A stretch of DNA of 64,000 bases, from positions 3,782,001 through 3,846,000 of the forward strand of contig NC_092407.1 in the NCBI RefSeq assembly GCF_009017415.1. Reading direction: 5' to 3'. Shown here in pieces: positions 10,188 through 19,782 of this stretch. This stretch comes from Aspergillus flavus (taxonomy: Eukaryota; Ascomycota; Eurotiomycetes; Eurotiales; Aspergillaceae). Position 1 is the first letter of the stretch; each line of letters starts with the position of its first letter. Under the pieces are notes generated by a model, which searched no databases, was not told where the DNA came from, and saw only the letters and a list, made by a program, of their open reading frames with translations. The position numbers were made by a program, and so were the translations under genes.

Positions 10188-11701
10188 ATGGCAGATAGAG
10201 AAGATGACGAAGCCCCTCCAGCACTGGTAGATCTCTCTCAGATACCAGATGCGGAACAGCAAGACGCGACAAACATCTCATCCGCGGATGCGCCGCCGGA
10301 GAGTCGGGTGCCTATTACGCTTGTAACCGGTATGACTTTGATGTATATACTTCTACGGACTGCCAGCTGACAGCTTGTCAAGGATATCTTGGCGCAGGAA
10401 AAACTACACTGTTAAATTACATTCTCAATGAAAAACATGGCAAGAAGATTGCCGTGATAATGAATGGTTGGTTTCCTAGACCTGTCATGCGAGCATCACT
10501 AAAATACTGTAGAGTTCGGTGACTGTAAGTCATAGAATGAATACACAGAGCGGGCAAGCATATGTAGACCGCTGGGGAACCAGTGCTTATGCTAATACGT
10601 AACCAAGCCACGGACATCGAGAAGCCATTGACAGTTAACCAGGATGGCCAAGAATTCACCGAGTGGATGGAAGTCGGGAATGGTTGCATCTGCTGCTCAG
10701 TCAAGTAAGTTCTTCACACACCGTATAACATCACGACTGACCAAAGACAAATAGAGACTCTGGCGTAATGGCCATCGAGTCCCTTATGGAGCGCCGAGGA
10801 ACCTTCGACTACATCCTGCTGGAAACAACCGGCCTTGCCGACCCAGGCAATATCGCTCCTGTATTCTGGGTCGACGATAACCTCGGCAGTTCCATCTACT
10901 TAGACGGAATCGTCACTCTTGTTGACGCGAAGAATATCCTACATCTTCTAGATGAGCCCACTCCTGAGGAAACAGTGTCCAGTCACGAAAAAGAAGAAGA
11001 CCATGACCATACCCATTCGGGACCCGTACTATCCATGGCCCACATGCAAATTTCGCATGCGGACGTGATCATCCTGAATAAGGCTGATCTCGTCACTCCG
11101 GAGGAACTCAATAAAGTCCGAGAACGAGTGCAAGCCATCAACAGTGTCGCTAAGATCCATGTAACCGATCACAGTAAGACACCTCAGATTGAAGGCGTTG
11201 TGTTGGATCTGCATGCCTACGATCATTTGGCTAGTCTGGATTTTGGCGAAAAAGGGCATAGCCATATTGATCCGGTAAGTCGTTCTTCTCGATAAGCCTC
11301 TTTTCCCCTTAACTCGAGGATCTAACCAGTTTTACCAGGCTATCTCTACGATCGCAATAACAACCCCTCCCATCCCATCTGAAAAGATTCCGCTCGTAGA
11401 TGCCTGGCTCCGCTCCGTCCTTTGGGACTCTTCTCTTCCACCTGCGGAATCTCAATCTGAACCTCAGTCTCATCCAGCTGATTTCGATATTCACCGCCTC
11501 AAAGGCATATTGATCACAAAGGATGATTCCAGCAGGGTTATTCAGGCTGTCCGGGACGTGTTTGAGATCAGGGATGCCGAGCCAACGTCATCTGATGAAG
11601 GCCAGAAGCAGTGTAAGATTGTACTCATTGGCCGAGGACTTGGGCCGGATGCACAGCCGTGGCAAAGGAGTTTTGAGGCCTTTTTAGAGAGGGATGAGTA
11701 G
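10188..11701 (+). CDS. Zinc-regulated GTPase metalloprotein activator (ZNG1/CBWD, CobW family)
   Basis: G3E-family P-loop GTPase related to human ZNG1 (CBWD1), a zinc metallochaperone that loads methionine aminopeptidase. Six exons: 10188-10329, 10383-10466, 10513-10524 (only 12 nt), 10608-10704, 10755-11274, 11339-11701. Together they give 1218 nt, or 405 residues. Motifs across the splices: Walker A in [27 protein letters not shown], whose EFGDS comes almost wholly from the 12-nt exon; the metal motif [10 protein letters not shown] (CxCC); Walker [22 protein letters not shown]-type base recognition in [11 protein letters not shown]. The CobW C-terminal domain ([11 protein letters not shown] to the end) follows. 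A His-rich loop ([11 protein letters not shown]) is a likely metal-binding stretch. The N-terminus has PPALVDL where ZNG1 proteins carry a CPxLVPI motif. It is convergent with the kinase gene. Confidence 0.9.
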
Positions 11702-12456
11702 TACAAGTCAATTGCAGGATTATAGAGCGGATGAGGTGTGCTATATGGTATAGAGTGTCGGGATTCCAGGTTATAACGATGAAGATCCATGTGAACAAAG
11801 TAGAACTATGGTGAGTTGATAGAGTCAATAGACTCGTGTAGCACTGCCGTCTAGGCTAAGGCTGTCTCATGTTAATAAGAATGAATTACAACAGTCAAGA
11901 CTGCCCGGTTTGGAACCGTGACTCCTAAACCGAGGTTGAACGTACCAAATCTTTATTGAATTAATACAGCCATGGCCATGAGGGACTTTCATCGGTGCAA
12001 ATCAATATACATAAACTTCTTTCAATAACAAGTAGCCCGGCCATTTGGATGTCATCATATCATTCGTGAAAAAGAAAAAGAAAAAAGAAAAAAAAAGAAA
12101 AAGAAAACGAGACTGTTGCTGCTTTTAACGAAAGAAGACGAGGTGGGTTCGACCCGGCAATTTTATAGCAGAGGAAAAGAAAATCGAGAAACCCGAGAGC
12201 GAAAAAAGACGGAAAAACAACAAACAACAAACTCCAGTTTCGCCGACATGCTCGCTGCTTTGCAGTAATAAACGATGAATCAAAAAGCCACGCCAAATAA
12301 GTATCTATACAGCGCAAAAGCGTGGGAAAAGGGTATCGCGCACTGCTCTGCCCCATTCTGGGACTGCAAATCACAATAACAACCTGATTCTTATTCAAGA
12401 ACCGAATGCTCTTTTGCTGATCACAAATGTCACCTTGCAGTGACACTCAGTTTCCG
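11702..12456. other. Convergent 3' intergenic region with purine-rich tract
   Basis: Between converging stops. A/G-rich low-complexity sequence lies at about 12066-12110. A 128-codon open frame on the - strand here is a low-complexity artefact (poly-Phe/Ser from the purine tract). No RNA gene was recognised, although 12146-12156 resembles a Pol III B box by chance. Confidence 0.5.
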
Positions 12457-15117
12457 TCATACGGAGGTCAGCGCTTTGTCTGGAAATGCCGGGTTTATGG
12501 GTAAATGCGAATCGCTCAGATAAGGCGTGTTCTGGAGAATCTGCCGAGGATACCCTAATGCTGACCGAACGGTCAAGGGAGAAAAGCGTTCTGCAGTTCT
12601 CTCCATCAATTTTGATTCCGGCAAATTAAGGGCAGGATTGATAGGTAAAATGGAATGCAACAGGGAGGATACCGAACGTGAAGGCATCTGGCTGGACCAG
12701 TCCTGATCACGGATCAGTGCATGACCTAAATCTGGCACAGTTGCTGCGTACGGATCGGTAGATTGGGTTGCCGCAGATAAAGGCGAGTCTCCACAATTCG
12801 CAGAGTCTGGGGACAGTTTCTTTGTGGAACTTGGCCCAAAAGAGCAGGCCGGATGACTGCCAACGCCTGCAAGGGACCCAGATAAAGTGTCAGTCTCCGA
12901 AGGCAGTAAGTTTGCTGCTCTCTCCAGAGAAAGATCCCGATAGCGAGGATCGAGATCAGCGTCTAGATCAATTTCGTTTTCTCTATCCCTTTGAGTAGGA
13001 AGGTGTGTACGTGCCTGGTCACTCCCTAGGTCTATCGGGAACGGTGTTGGGGCGGCAGATGCTGTTGAATCTATATGATGTCCCAAGCTGTGAGGTTCCG
13101 GCTTGATGTTAGATTCTAGAGGCTTGCTGTCTCGCCTTTCTCTAGTCCTGCCTCGTTGCTCTTCTTCTTCGAATCCTGCAAGAGGATTTGGGTCAAGACA
13201 TTGCGAATCGTATCCATCGTCGAGTGATAATGGGACATTGAGATCCCACCCCGTGCTATCTACAGGTCCAGCATGATGATTTAAGAAAGTTCCCGGAGCC
13301 GCAATGACTCGGTGGTTATATAATGGCAGAGCGCCATTGTTCAGCCCTATCCCATGGCTCATATGCCGCGGATAAATCAAGGGAGGAGGCTGCTCTGTTA
13401 GCATATACTCGGGGGGGAAAAAGTTTAAAAGCTCCTTGGCTGATAGCCGGTCTCGAGGCCTCGAACTCAAGCAGACGGCCACTAGCCTTCGATAATAATC
13501 TGGTACGTCCACGTCTGGGCCAAGTATTAACGGGCGTGGTTGCCGTTCGGGTTCATCCTCTTCCATCGCCAGCGCCCATAGCGTCATTCCTAGCTGGTAA
13601 AGATCTGTCTTGACTCCGATATACATGGAAATTCGCTGGTTGCTTTCAATCTTCGCAGCAATTTCAGGAGGTTCCCATCCTACAGGGCAACCTCGTCGAT
13701 TGATATCTATGATCTGGGCATCATCGTTGGCATCCACCACAATATTCGACAGAGTGAAGTCCCCCTGCACATAGCCAGCCTCGTGGATCTCACAAAGGCC
13801 CCGAACAATCTGTTTCGCCCAGCGCTCCCGTTGTTCCCATGAGATTGTACCTCGGTGCTCGTATAGAATGTCAACCAACGCTCCCTTCTCCGCGAAGCTG
13901 ATGAGCAGGCCCTTGACTACTTCTTCGTGTTCGTCGACGACCACTCCTTCCACCTGGACAACGTTCGGAATGTCTTGCAATGCATGGAGCGCGTTGATCT
14001 CGTATAAAAACTCATCCACTGTGTCGGGGCCGGGGATCTCCTTTTTGATGTAAGACTTCCCATTCAACCGTACATTATACACAAATCCCGACAAGTGCGC
14101 CTCAAAATGCAGCTGATCCTCTCGGACGAGTCGCCAGTCGGGCAAGTGGCCAATGCAGGAGATAGGTGGGTATGGGATGATCTCGTTCACGTCTTCCGTT
14201 ACGTGTACGTGCAATCGGCCATCGCGAGTTTCCAACTTCAGGTTTGTGACCGTGTCGTAGAATTGGATTTCAGTTAACGACTCGCGGATTGATTCATAGA
14301 TCCGAGCGCATTTGTCTCGTTGGTATCGTAACTCCTTCAGGTCTTGCTCAAGCGAATCGGGAGGGGCGCCGCGGTAATCGCAGGAGATAGTAACCCTTCG
14401 CCATCGATTAGGCGTCTCTGCATATGTCACGAAAAACTTTTCACGCTCGGATCGGTCCCGGAAATGCATGCTCAAATTCAAGATCCACCGTTTCTCCAAC
14501 TCCATCTCGATAACATCTTCGGGCGGCTCTTCGGGTGCTTCCGTCATGGCCGGATAGGGGTCCCATTCTGAGCGGAGATCGCTCTCCTCATTCGCTTCTG
14601 GAAGCTCTTCAACCGTGGTCTCGTCCGGATCGTGCCAGGGAACCTCGGGAGCGGACAATCTGGGGTTGACGGTGGGCGGTGGAGACCGGCTCCGAGTCCG
14701 CTGGGCGCTCAGTGTGCGAGGTCGGTCGGCGGAAGCGGCACGACGGGGCTCTGGTTCCAGGGGGGCTAGATTGTCACGTCGCTCGGAATTCTGTCTTTTG
14801 AATGTGGTAGACCTGGGGAGACCGACGCCAACTTTCTTTGAGAGTTTGCGAGTGAGGTTGTCATGAGGTTTGGTGTTGCCGGCATTGGCATTGTTTGGAT
14901 CATTGCTGCTGTTATGTTTGTTGTGATGACTGGGGAAGGAAGCGCCCCCCGCAGTGGACTGGGAAGAGTCTCGATCATCACGACCCAGCCATCTGCGCAA
15001 ACCAAAGCGATGCCACATGCTCTGTTTGGGACGAGGGAGATCGGCCTTTTCTGGATCCAGCAAAAGACCCAGAGACCTAGTCGGACTACAAGACCTGTCT
15101 GCGATCGAGATGGCCAT
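12457..15117 (-). CDS. Atypical protein kinase-like protein
   Basis: Single-exon protein of 886 residues. The open frame extends to 15153, but only from TTG; the first ATG is at 15117 (MAISIADRSC). The N-terminus is disordered, Ser/Arg/Pro-rich and basic. The middle carries a kinase fold: Lys in KSYIKKEIPG (about residue 355), the hinge region GLLISFAEKGALVDILYE, a catalytic loop YVQGDFTLSNIVVD that keeps Asp and Asn but has no HRD, a metal-site segment QIIDINRRG (DIN in place of DFG), and a GWEPPE segment in the APE position. It then ends in a kinase C-lobe (TDLYQLGMTLWALAMEED). No classical Gly-rich loop is apparent. The ~280 residues after the kinase part are disordered and Ser/Pro-rich. 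The kinase fold is clear; activity and substrate are not known. It is convergent with ZNG1. Confidence 0.82.
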   Translation of the reverse strand: MAISIADRSCSPTRSLGLLLDPEKADLPRPKQSMWHRFGLRRWLGRDDRDSSQSTAGGASFPSHHNKHNSSNDPNNANAGNTKPHDNLTRKLSKKVGVGLPRSTTFKRQNSERRDNLAPLEPEPRRAASADRPRTLSAQRTRSRSPPPTVNPRLSAPEVPWHDPDETTVEELPEANEESDLRSEWDPYPAMTEAPEEPPEDVIEMELEKRWILNLSMHFRDRSEREKFFVTYAETPNRWRRVTISCDYRGAPPDSLEQDLKELRYQRDKCARIYESIRESLTEIQFYDTVTNLKLETRDGRLHVHVTEDVNEIIPYPPISCIGHLPDWRLVREDQLHFEAHLSGFVYNVRLNGKSYIKKEIPGPDTVDEFLYEINALHALQDIPNVVQVEGVVVDEHEEVVKGLLISFAEKGALVDILYEHRGTISWEQRERWAKQIVRGLCEIHEAGYVQGDFTLSNIVVDANDDAQIIDINRRGCPVGWEPPEIAAKIESNQRISMYIGVKTDLYQLGMTLWALAMEEDEPERQPRPLILGPDVDVPDYYRRLVAVCLSSRPRDRLSAKELLNFFPPEYMLTEQPPPLIYPRHMSHGIGLNNGALPLYNHRVIAAPGTFLNHHAGPVDSTGWDLNVPLSLDDGYDSQCLDPNPLAGFEEEEQRGRTRERRDSKPLESNIKPEPHSLGHHIDSTASAAPTPFPIDLGSDQARTHLPTQRDRENEIDLDADLDPRYRDLSLERAANLLPSETDTLSGSLAGVGSHPACSFGPSSTKKLSPDSANCGDSPLSAATQSTDPYAATVPDLGHALIRDQDWSSQMPSRSVSSLLHSILPINPALNLPESKLMERTAERFSPLTVRSALGYPRQILQNTPYLSDSHLPINPAFPDKALTSV

Positions 15118-17199
15118 ACGGCACGGCACAATTGCTAGTCCGAGGTCGTGCAAGGAATGAGTAAGACACCCCAGTGGCTGGAATGGCGATGTCCATAAGA
15201 ATTGAGACGGATTCGCCCTTGAGTCAGTAGTGTGGGATTATTTCGCTTGGACCTAGGGGAAAGGTAAAAAAAAATTAAAAAATAAAAAAAAATTCTTATT
15301 AAAGGGGCGGCTCGAATTGGCACGGCCTGGTTGTGAAAATCAGGAAAAGAGACTATGGAACGAAGAAAAAGGATTATAAAAATAGAGTTATTAAAGTCGA
15401 AAAAAGGAAATGTAAATCGTCAACAAGAAGTCGGTGAGTGACTTAGAGTTGCTGTTGTTGTTCGTCCAGGATTTTGGCCTCAGTCCCACTAGGTCGCACA
15501 ATGTCGGATATCACTGATGAGGACAGTGAGCGGCAAAGTGATCAATGTTGGGTGGAAAGATAGTAATTGATTGATAGATTGATAGATAGAATAGACTGAT
15601 CGGATAGGTACAGACAGGAAAAAAGGATGGTCGAAGAAGATGAGAATATGGTAACAATGCGATCAATTGATCGGCAAATGTTGACTGTTGCCCAGCTGCA
15701 CGGGCTGGTTGGCGGTTATAGTCAGTGGTGGTTGGGTTTGGGTTGTTTTGAAGTTTGTTGGAGGTTTTAACGGTGCATTCGCAAAGCCCTCTGACTGGTT
15801 TTAAGGGTCGTGGTCACTACGATAAGTGCATTAGGTTAATGTTCAAGGCTGTCGGTACCTAACGGGAGGAGTGAGAGCAACTACTACACCGCCCACAAGA
15901 CCACCAGCACCTTAACAACAAGAAAAGATAAATAAATAAATAAAATTAATTTTTGTTATTGGAAATTAAAATATAGAATTTAAATTCAATAGGAAAAACA
16001 AAAGCCAAAAAAGGGGTGGGGAGGGGTGAATTACTTATGGAAAACCCAATGGAAAATCCGTGGAAGAAATCTAATGCACAAATCAAATGCCCTGACGTCC
16101 GATCGGATCCTCAAAGCGTCAATTAGAGACAAACCAAAAAGTGGAGATGCACTGCGGCCTGACAAGTGCCTGAACCATCCCAGTCATCCTCTGGCAATGA
16201 TGAGACCATATTATTGACCGCTATCCGCAAGGTATGCCATGTTGATTACTGTTTCAGTTTTACCATACGTCATCATATAAGAAGAGACTCCTCTCATTAA
16301 CCCGGCATGGCGGCTCATCAAGTCGACATGTCTATCATAGCATCCCTTGAGGTTAGGGCTCCCTCCATACACGATAACTACTAACCTTTTTCTTCGGTAA
16401 TATCAGCCCTATCAAAGAGTCTCGTTTCAGTTCCACACCCGGACGTTTGGAGTATAGATCATGATGCATATGGTCACATTAGTGAGTATTAATTTACCAT
16501 AAAAGATCTAGTACGGAATTAGCACGATAATCGATAGGAGTAAATATCAACATATCAATCAACACAATCCACTACTGCAGATGCATAGCCCAGGTTCTTC
16601 TCGAAGTCCGGTTCCTGCTCACCAAAGATCCGATCCACCCCATAGCTTGCCTCTATGAGGTGGCCCCAATGGCATTCGTCGACGAGATGGGCTTCACCTT
16701 TTATTTAATTGTTGTCGTATGCTCTTCTCGACAAATATTCTCCATATATCCCTTCCCACTAGCCGAGCCTGTCGCTCTAACCGCCAATATAGAGATAGAG
16801 GAGGGTCAACGGCCACGCTGTCAGAATAGGAGTACTAAGAATTCCACCCCATAAACAGTTCTATCTCACCAGATATCACCCTCGGAATAAAGATTGAACA
16901 TACTAAAGGTCTTACTGTACATAGACTACTGACTAGTGACGAGTAGCAAATAGTGATTGATTTCATTCGACATAAACTTTTCAAAGTGATGCTCCCGTAG
17001 AACAACTCAACCCCTCGCAGTGCATCCAATCATCTTCCTTCTACCTCCCACGGCAACCAGTCTCCAGACAGAACCCTCCCGGTGGAGGTCACGTTCTTTC
17101 CTACAGATACAGGACAGCTGTTGCATCAGCGATGACACCTCTCTAGTTGTCTTTCTTTTTCCCAGTTTATGTCTCATGCTTCCTTGTGAGCATTGATGT
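15118..17199. other. Gene-poor region upstream of the kinase gene
   Basis: The part next to the kinase (to about 15950) is probably its promoter and leader, with A/T-rich runs at 15265-15295. Beyond that, only short open frames under 65 codons occur, none with protein-like composition. No tRNA, repeat family or transposon end was recognised. Confidence 0.5.
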
Positions 17200-17225
17200 T
17201 AATTAAACAAGCCTCGGGACACTTT

Positions 17226-18345
17226 ACGCACCTACAATGGACGCCTATCGGCAGCAGAGCTGCAATGCGATGCACTCTCATCATCGACACTCACTTTCTT
17301 CATAAGACCCCCAGGAATAAATTCACAGGATAGACCATTCCGACGCGGACCGGATGCTGATCGTGGAGAACAGGTAGTCAAGATATCCTGCAGAGAATAC
17401 AGGGTCCCCCAGCCCACGTTCTTCTTTGGGACTCCTGCATTGGGATGGCATCATTGGCCTTCATCCAGTTGTCGGCACGCTGGGAACGTGTCCTCGGAAG
17501 GTTGTTCAAAAGATAAGCCCCAAATGTTGATTCGTTCTCCAGCTCCCGACGGTTGTCTACTAAATACTGTCCAACCATCCCGTTGAGGTCAATGGGCACG
17601 ACTTCCTTTCCCGTTCTAGTCGCTAGACATCGTCACCTGACATGTCAGTATATCTTTTGAACTGGACGTCAGACAACCGACACTAGCCGCAACTCAGCCT
17701 CAACACCATATAGCTTATGATGGGTTGGAATGCGATGATGCGAGGCCTGAGTAAGATTTGCTGCTTTTCATCCCACCCTGAAAAGAAGTGGGTTTACAGG
17801 ATAATCCCACCACTGTCTATGACCCCACCGACTCGTCTTCTTCCACCTGAGGTAGTTGCCCATCTCAAGGTCTCTCAGATAGTACATTACGCCATGCGAT
17901 TCAGCGATGATGTCAGAGCAATGGGTCAATCGATGTACGCTATACCATTGTTACGCTGCCAGATGTCAGTGTTGAAACACTGAAGAGCTAACTGTGGAAG
18001 CAAAGTCAGTCAAACCTGAACTCTTGATTCTGACAACTTCATTGGGCCAGATGTTACCCCATGCGTGGGTCGCCACCTTACTGGTGCGTCATATACTGGG
18101 AAAGGGTTTCTTTACAGACGCTGTCATATTCACCAATATTCATCTTGATAGGAGGGCCTGATCCGCCGCGGTTCCCCTTAGTTCAAATTCCAATGTGCCA
18201 GGGAACTTTGCAATAGACACCAGCAAGCCAGTCTGATACGTATCAAGCCAAGAGGTGTAGACCCTAGTCTGCTGAAAAAATATCTGAGATCTGCACTAGA
18301 CGCAAACGCAAGCTGTCTTGACTCCATCAGAAAAATTTCCGAGCA
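17226..18345 (-). pseudogene. Possible decayed protein-coding gene, family unknown
   Basis: Protein-like stretches occur in different frames of the - strand, in order and broken by stops and frame changes. They include LLVSIAKFPGTLEFELRGTA (about 18225-18165), THAWGNIWPNEVVRIKSSGL (about 18065-18010), YYLRDLEMGNYLRWKKTSRW (about 17885-17825), then MVGQYLVDNRRELENESTFG with LLNNLP (about 17580-17500), and after a frame change GWGTLYSLQDILTT (about 17417-17375). Composition and order suggest the remnant of one gene rather than random open frames. I do not recognise the family. The alternative is a real gene with several short introns whose borders I could not join, or chance. Confidence 0.3.
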
Positions 18346-19782
18346 CATGAGGCAGCAGAGCTACAAATGTAATGAGTGGCAGCCTGAGTAAGCCCCTAGG
18401 CTCTGGCTCAGTCTACTTTCAAATAAAACCTACCTATAGGATTAAATTACTATTCAGACTTGCTCAGATGTACCATACATCCTTGATGCATGCGAGCAAA
18501 GCAATATCTATGACAGCTAACGACCCCTCGCAGGTTGTTCATATGACTCTCAACTTCGACAATATGCACTACAGCAATATTCAACAAAGTAAAGCCCCGC
18601 AATTGAGTTCTAGAGGCCACAATCTATATAGCCTAGGGAAAGTATCAAAGAGCAGAAACCATCCATGAAATCCAAAGATCCACACCAACCCTAAACGTAT
18701 AAATATAGCACAAAGTAACCCATCGTAACACATACAACAACCCCAACTCTCCACTTCCCGTATTTCCGCTACACTTGTCGGGTTGGCAAACCATCAGGTA
18801 CGCAGCCCAGCACCAGATGACAACCAGCACAACCACGAAAAGCCCACCCAATAGACACCGGCCCGAAGGCTAACTCAGTACCAATTGGTCCCCACCAAGG
18901 CTGCAGAGTAACAGATTAAACACCTAGGGCCCAGCCCTGAGAAACATTGAGAGCTTAGTCGACGGGCACGACATGAGTTTAGTTCCAGATAACACATGCG
19001 ATTGTCAGGATTGTTAGCCTATAGATGGAGACTGCAGACCTGACTGTCCGACGCGTTTGAGTGTCATGTGAAACCCAATGGACCCAATTCCAAGAAATGT
19101 CAGGGCGAAAATACGACATGGACTCGATGACGGTGTTCGGTTATTCCAGAGTAACAGGGTATATACTATGGTTGTACACGTTGGCGATACCTGAGCCCAA
19201 GCTTCACTTAGTTTTGCCTTTGTGAGAGGGTATGGTGTTCTTACCGTAGCTAGCGTTTTGTTGGGTGTGCATGGAGTCGAAGATGTATGAGAGTGATGTG
19301 TGGTGGTTTAGTATCTTAGAAGCAAGACTCGAGTACAATACCGAGCAGTCGTTTCCCCATTTCGTTGGTTTCTGTGATAGACGCTTCTTTTGACGGGACT
19401 GCTTCATACTATAATATCGTAGAAGAGATATATATATACATAAACATACATACAAGAGATGATGGCATCCAATTCACCTCCTCAATCAGAGTGGAGTGGT
19501 CGTTGTGGGGACTTCTCTTCTATCATAGCCGTTTCACCGGGTATTGAATCCGAGGAGATCACTTCTATCGCATCCATGGCTGAGTCTCCCAACTCAGCTC
19601 AAATACAAATCTTTCAGTGACACATCAATGAAGCAAAAGCAAAAGTAAAAGCAAACAGACAGTAAAACTCCGACCATGCATTCCGCGATACAACGCCTGT
19701 ACGTGACCAGAAAGAAAAAAACCAAGGTACCATGGGAAGCGTAGTATATACCAAATCAGATCACGAGCATCAGGGAACTAAT
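18346..19782. other. Gene-poor region downstream of PIM1
   Basis: Only short open frames without coding character on either strand. The end near 19700 is the likely 3' UTR of the Lon protease gene. No RNA gene or mobile element was recognised. Confidence 0.5.

Noticed and set aside
12141..12160. Possible Pol III B box (GGTTCGACCC)
   Set aside because: No A box or cloverleaf can be formed with the surrounding sequence.
12060..12446. 128-codon open frame on the - strand
   Set aside because: It is driven by a purine-rich tract giving poly-Phe/Ser/Leu; no domain, and it lies in the 3' region of two converging genes.
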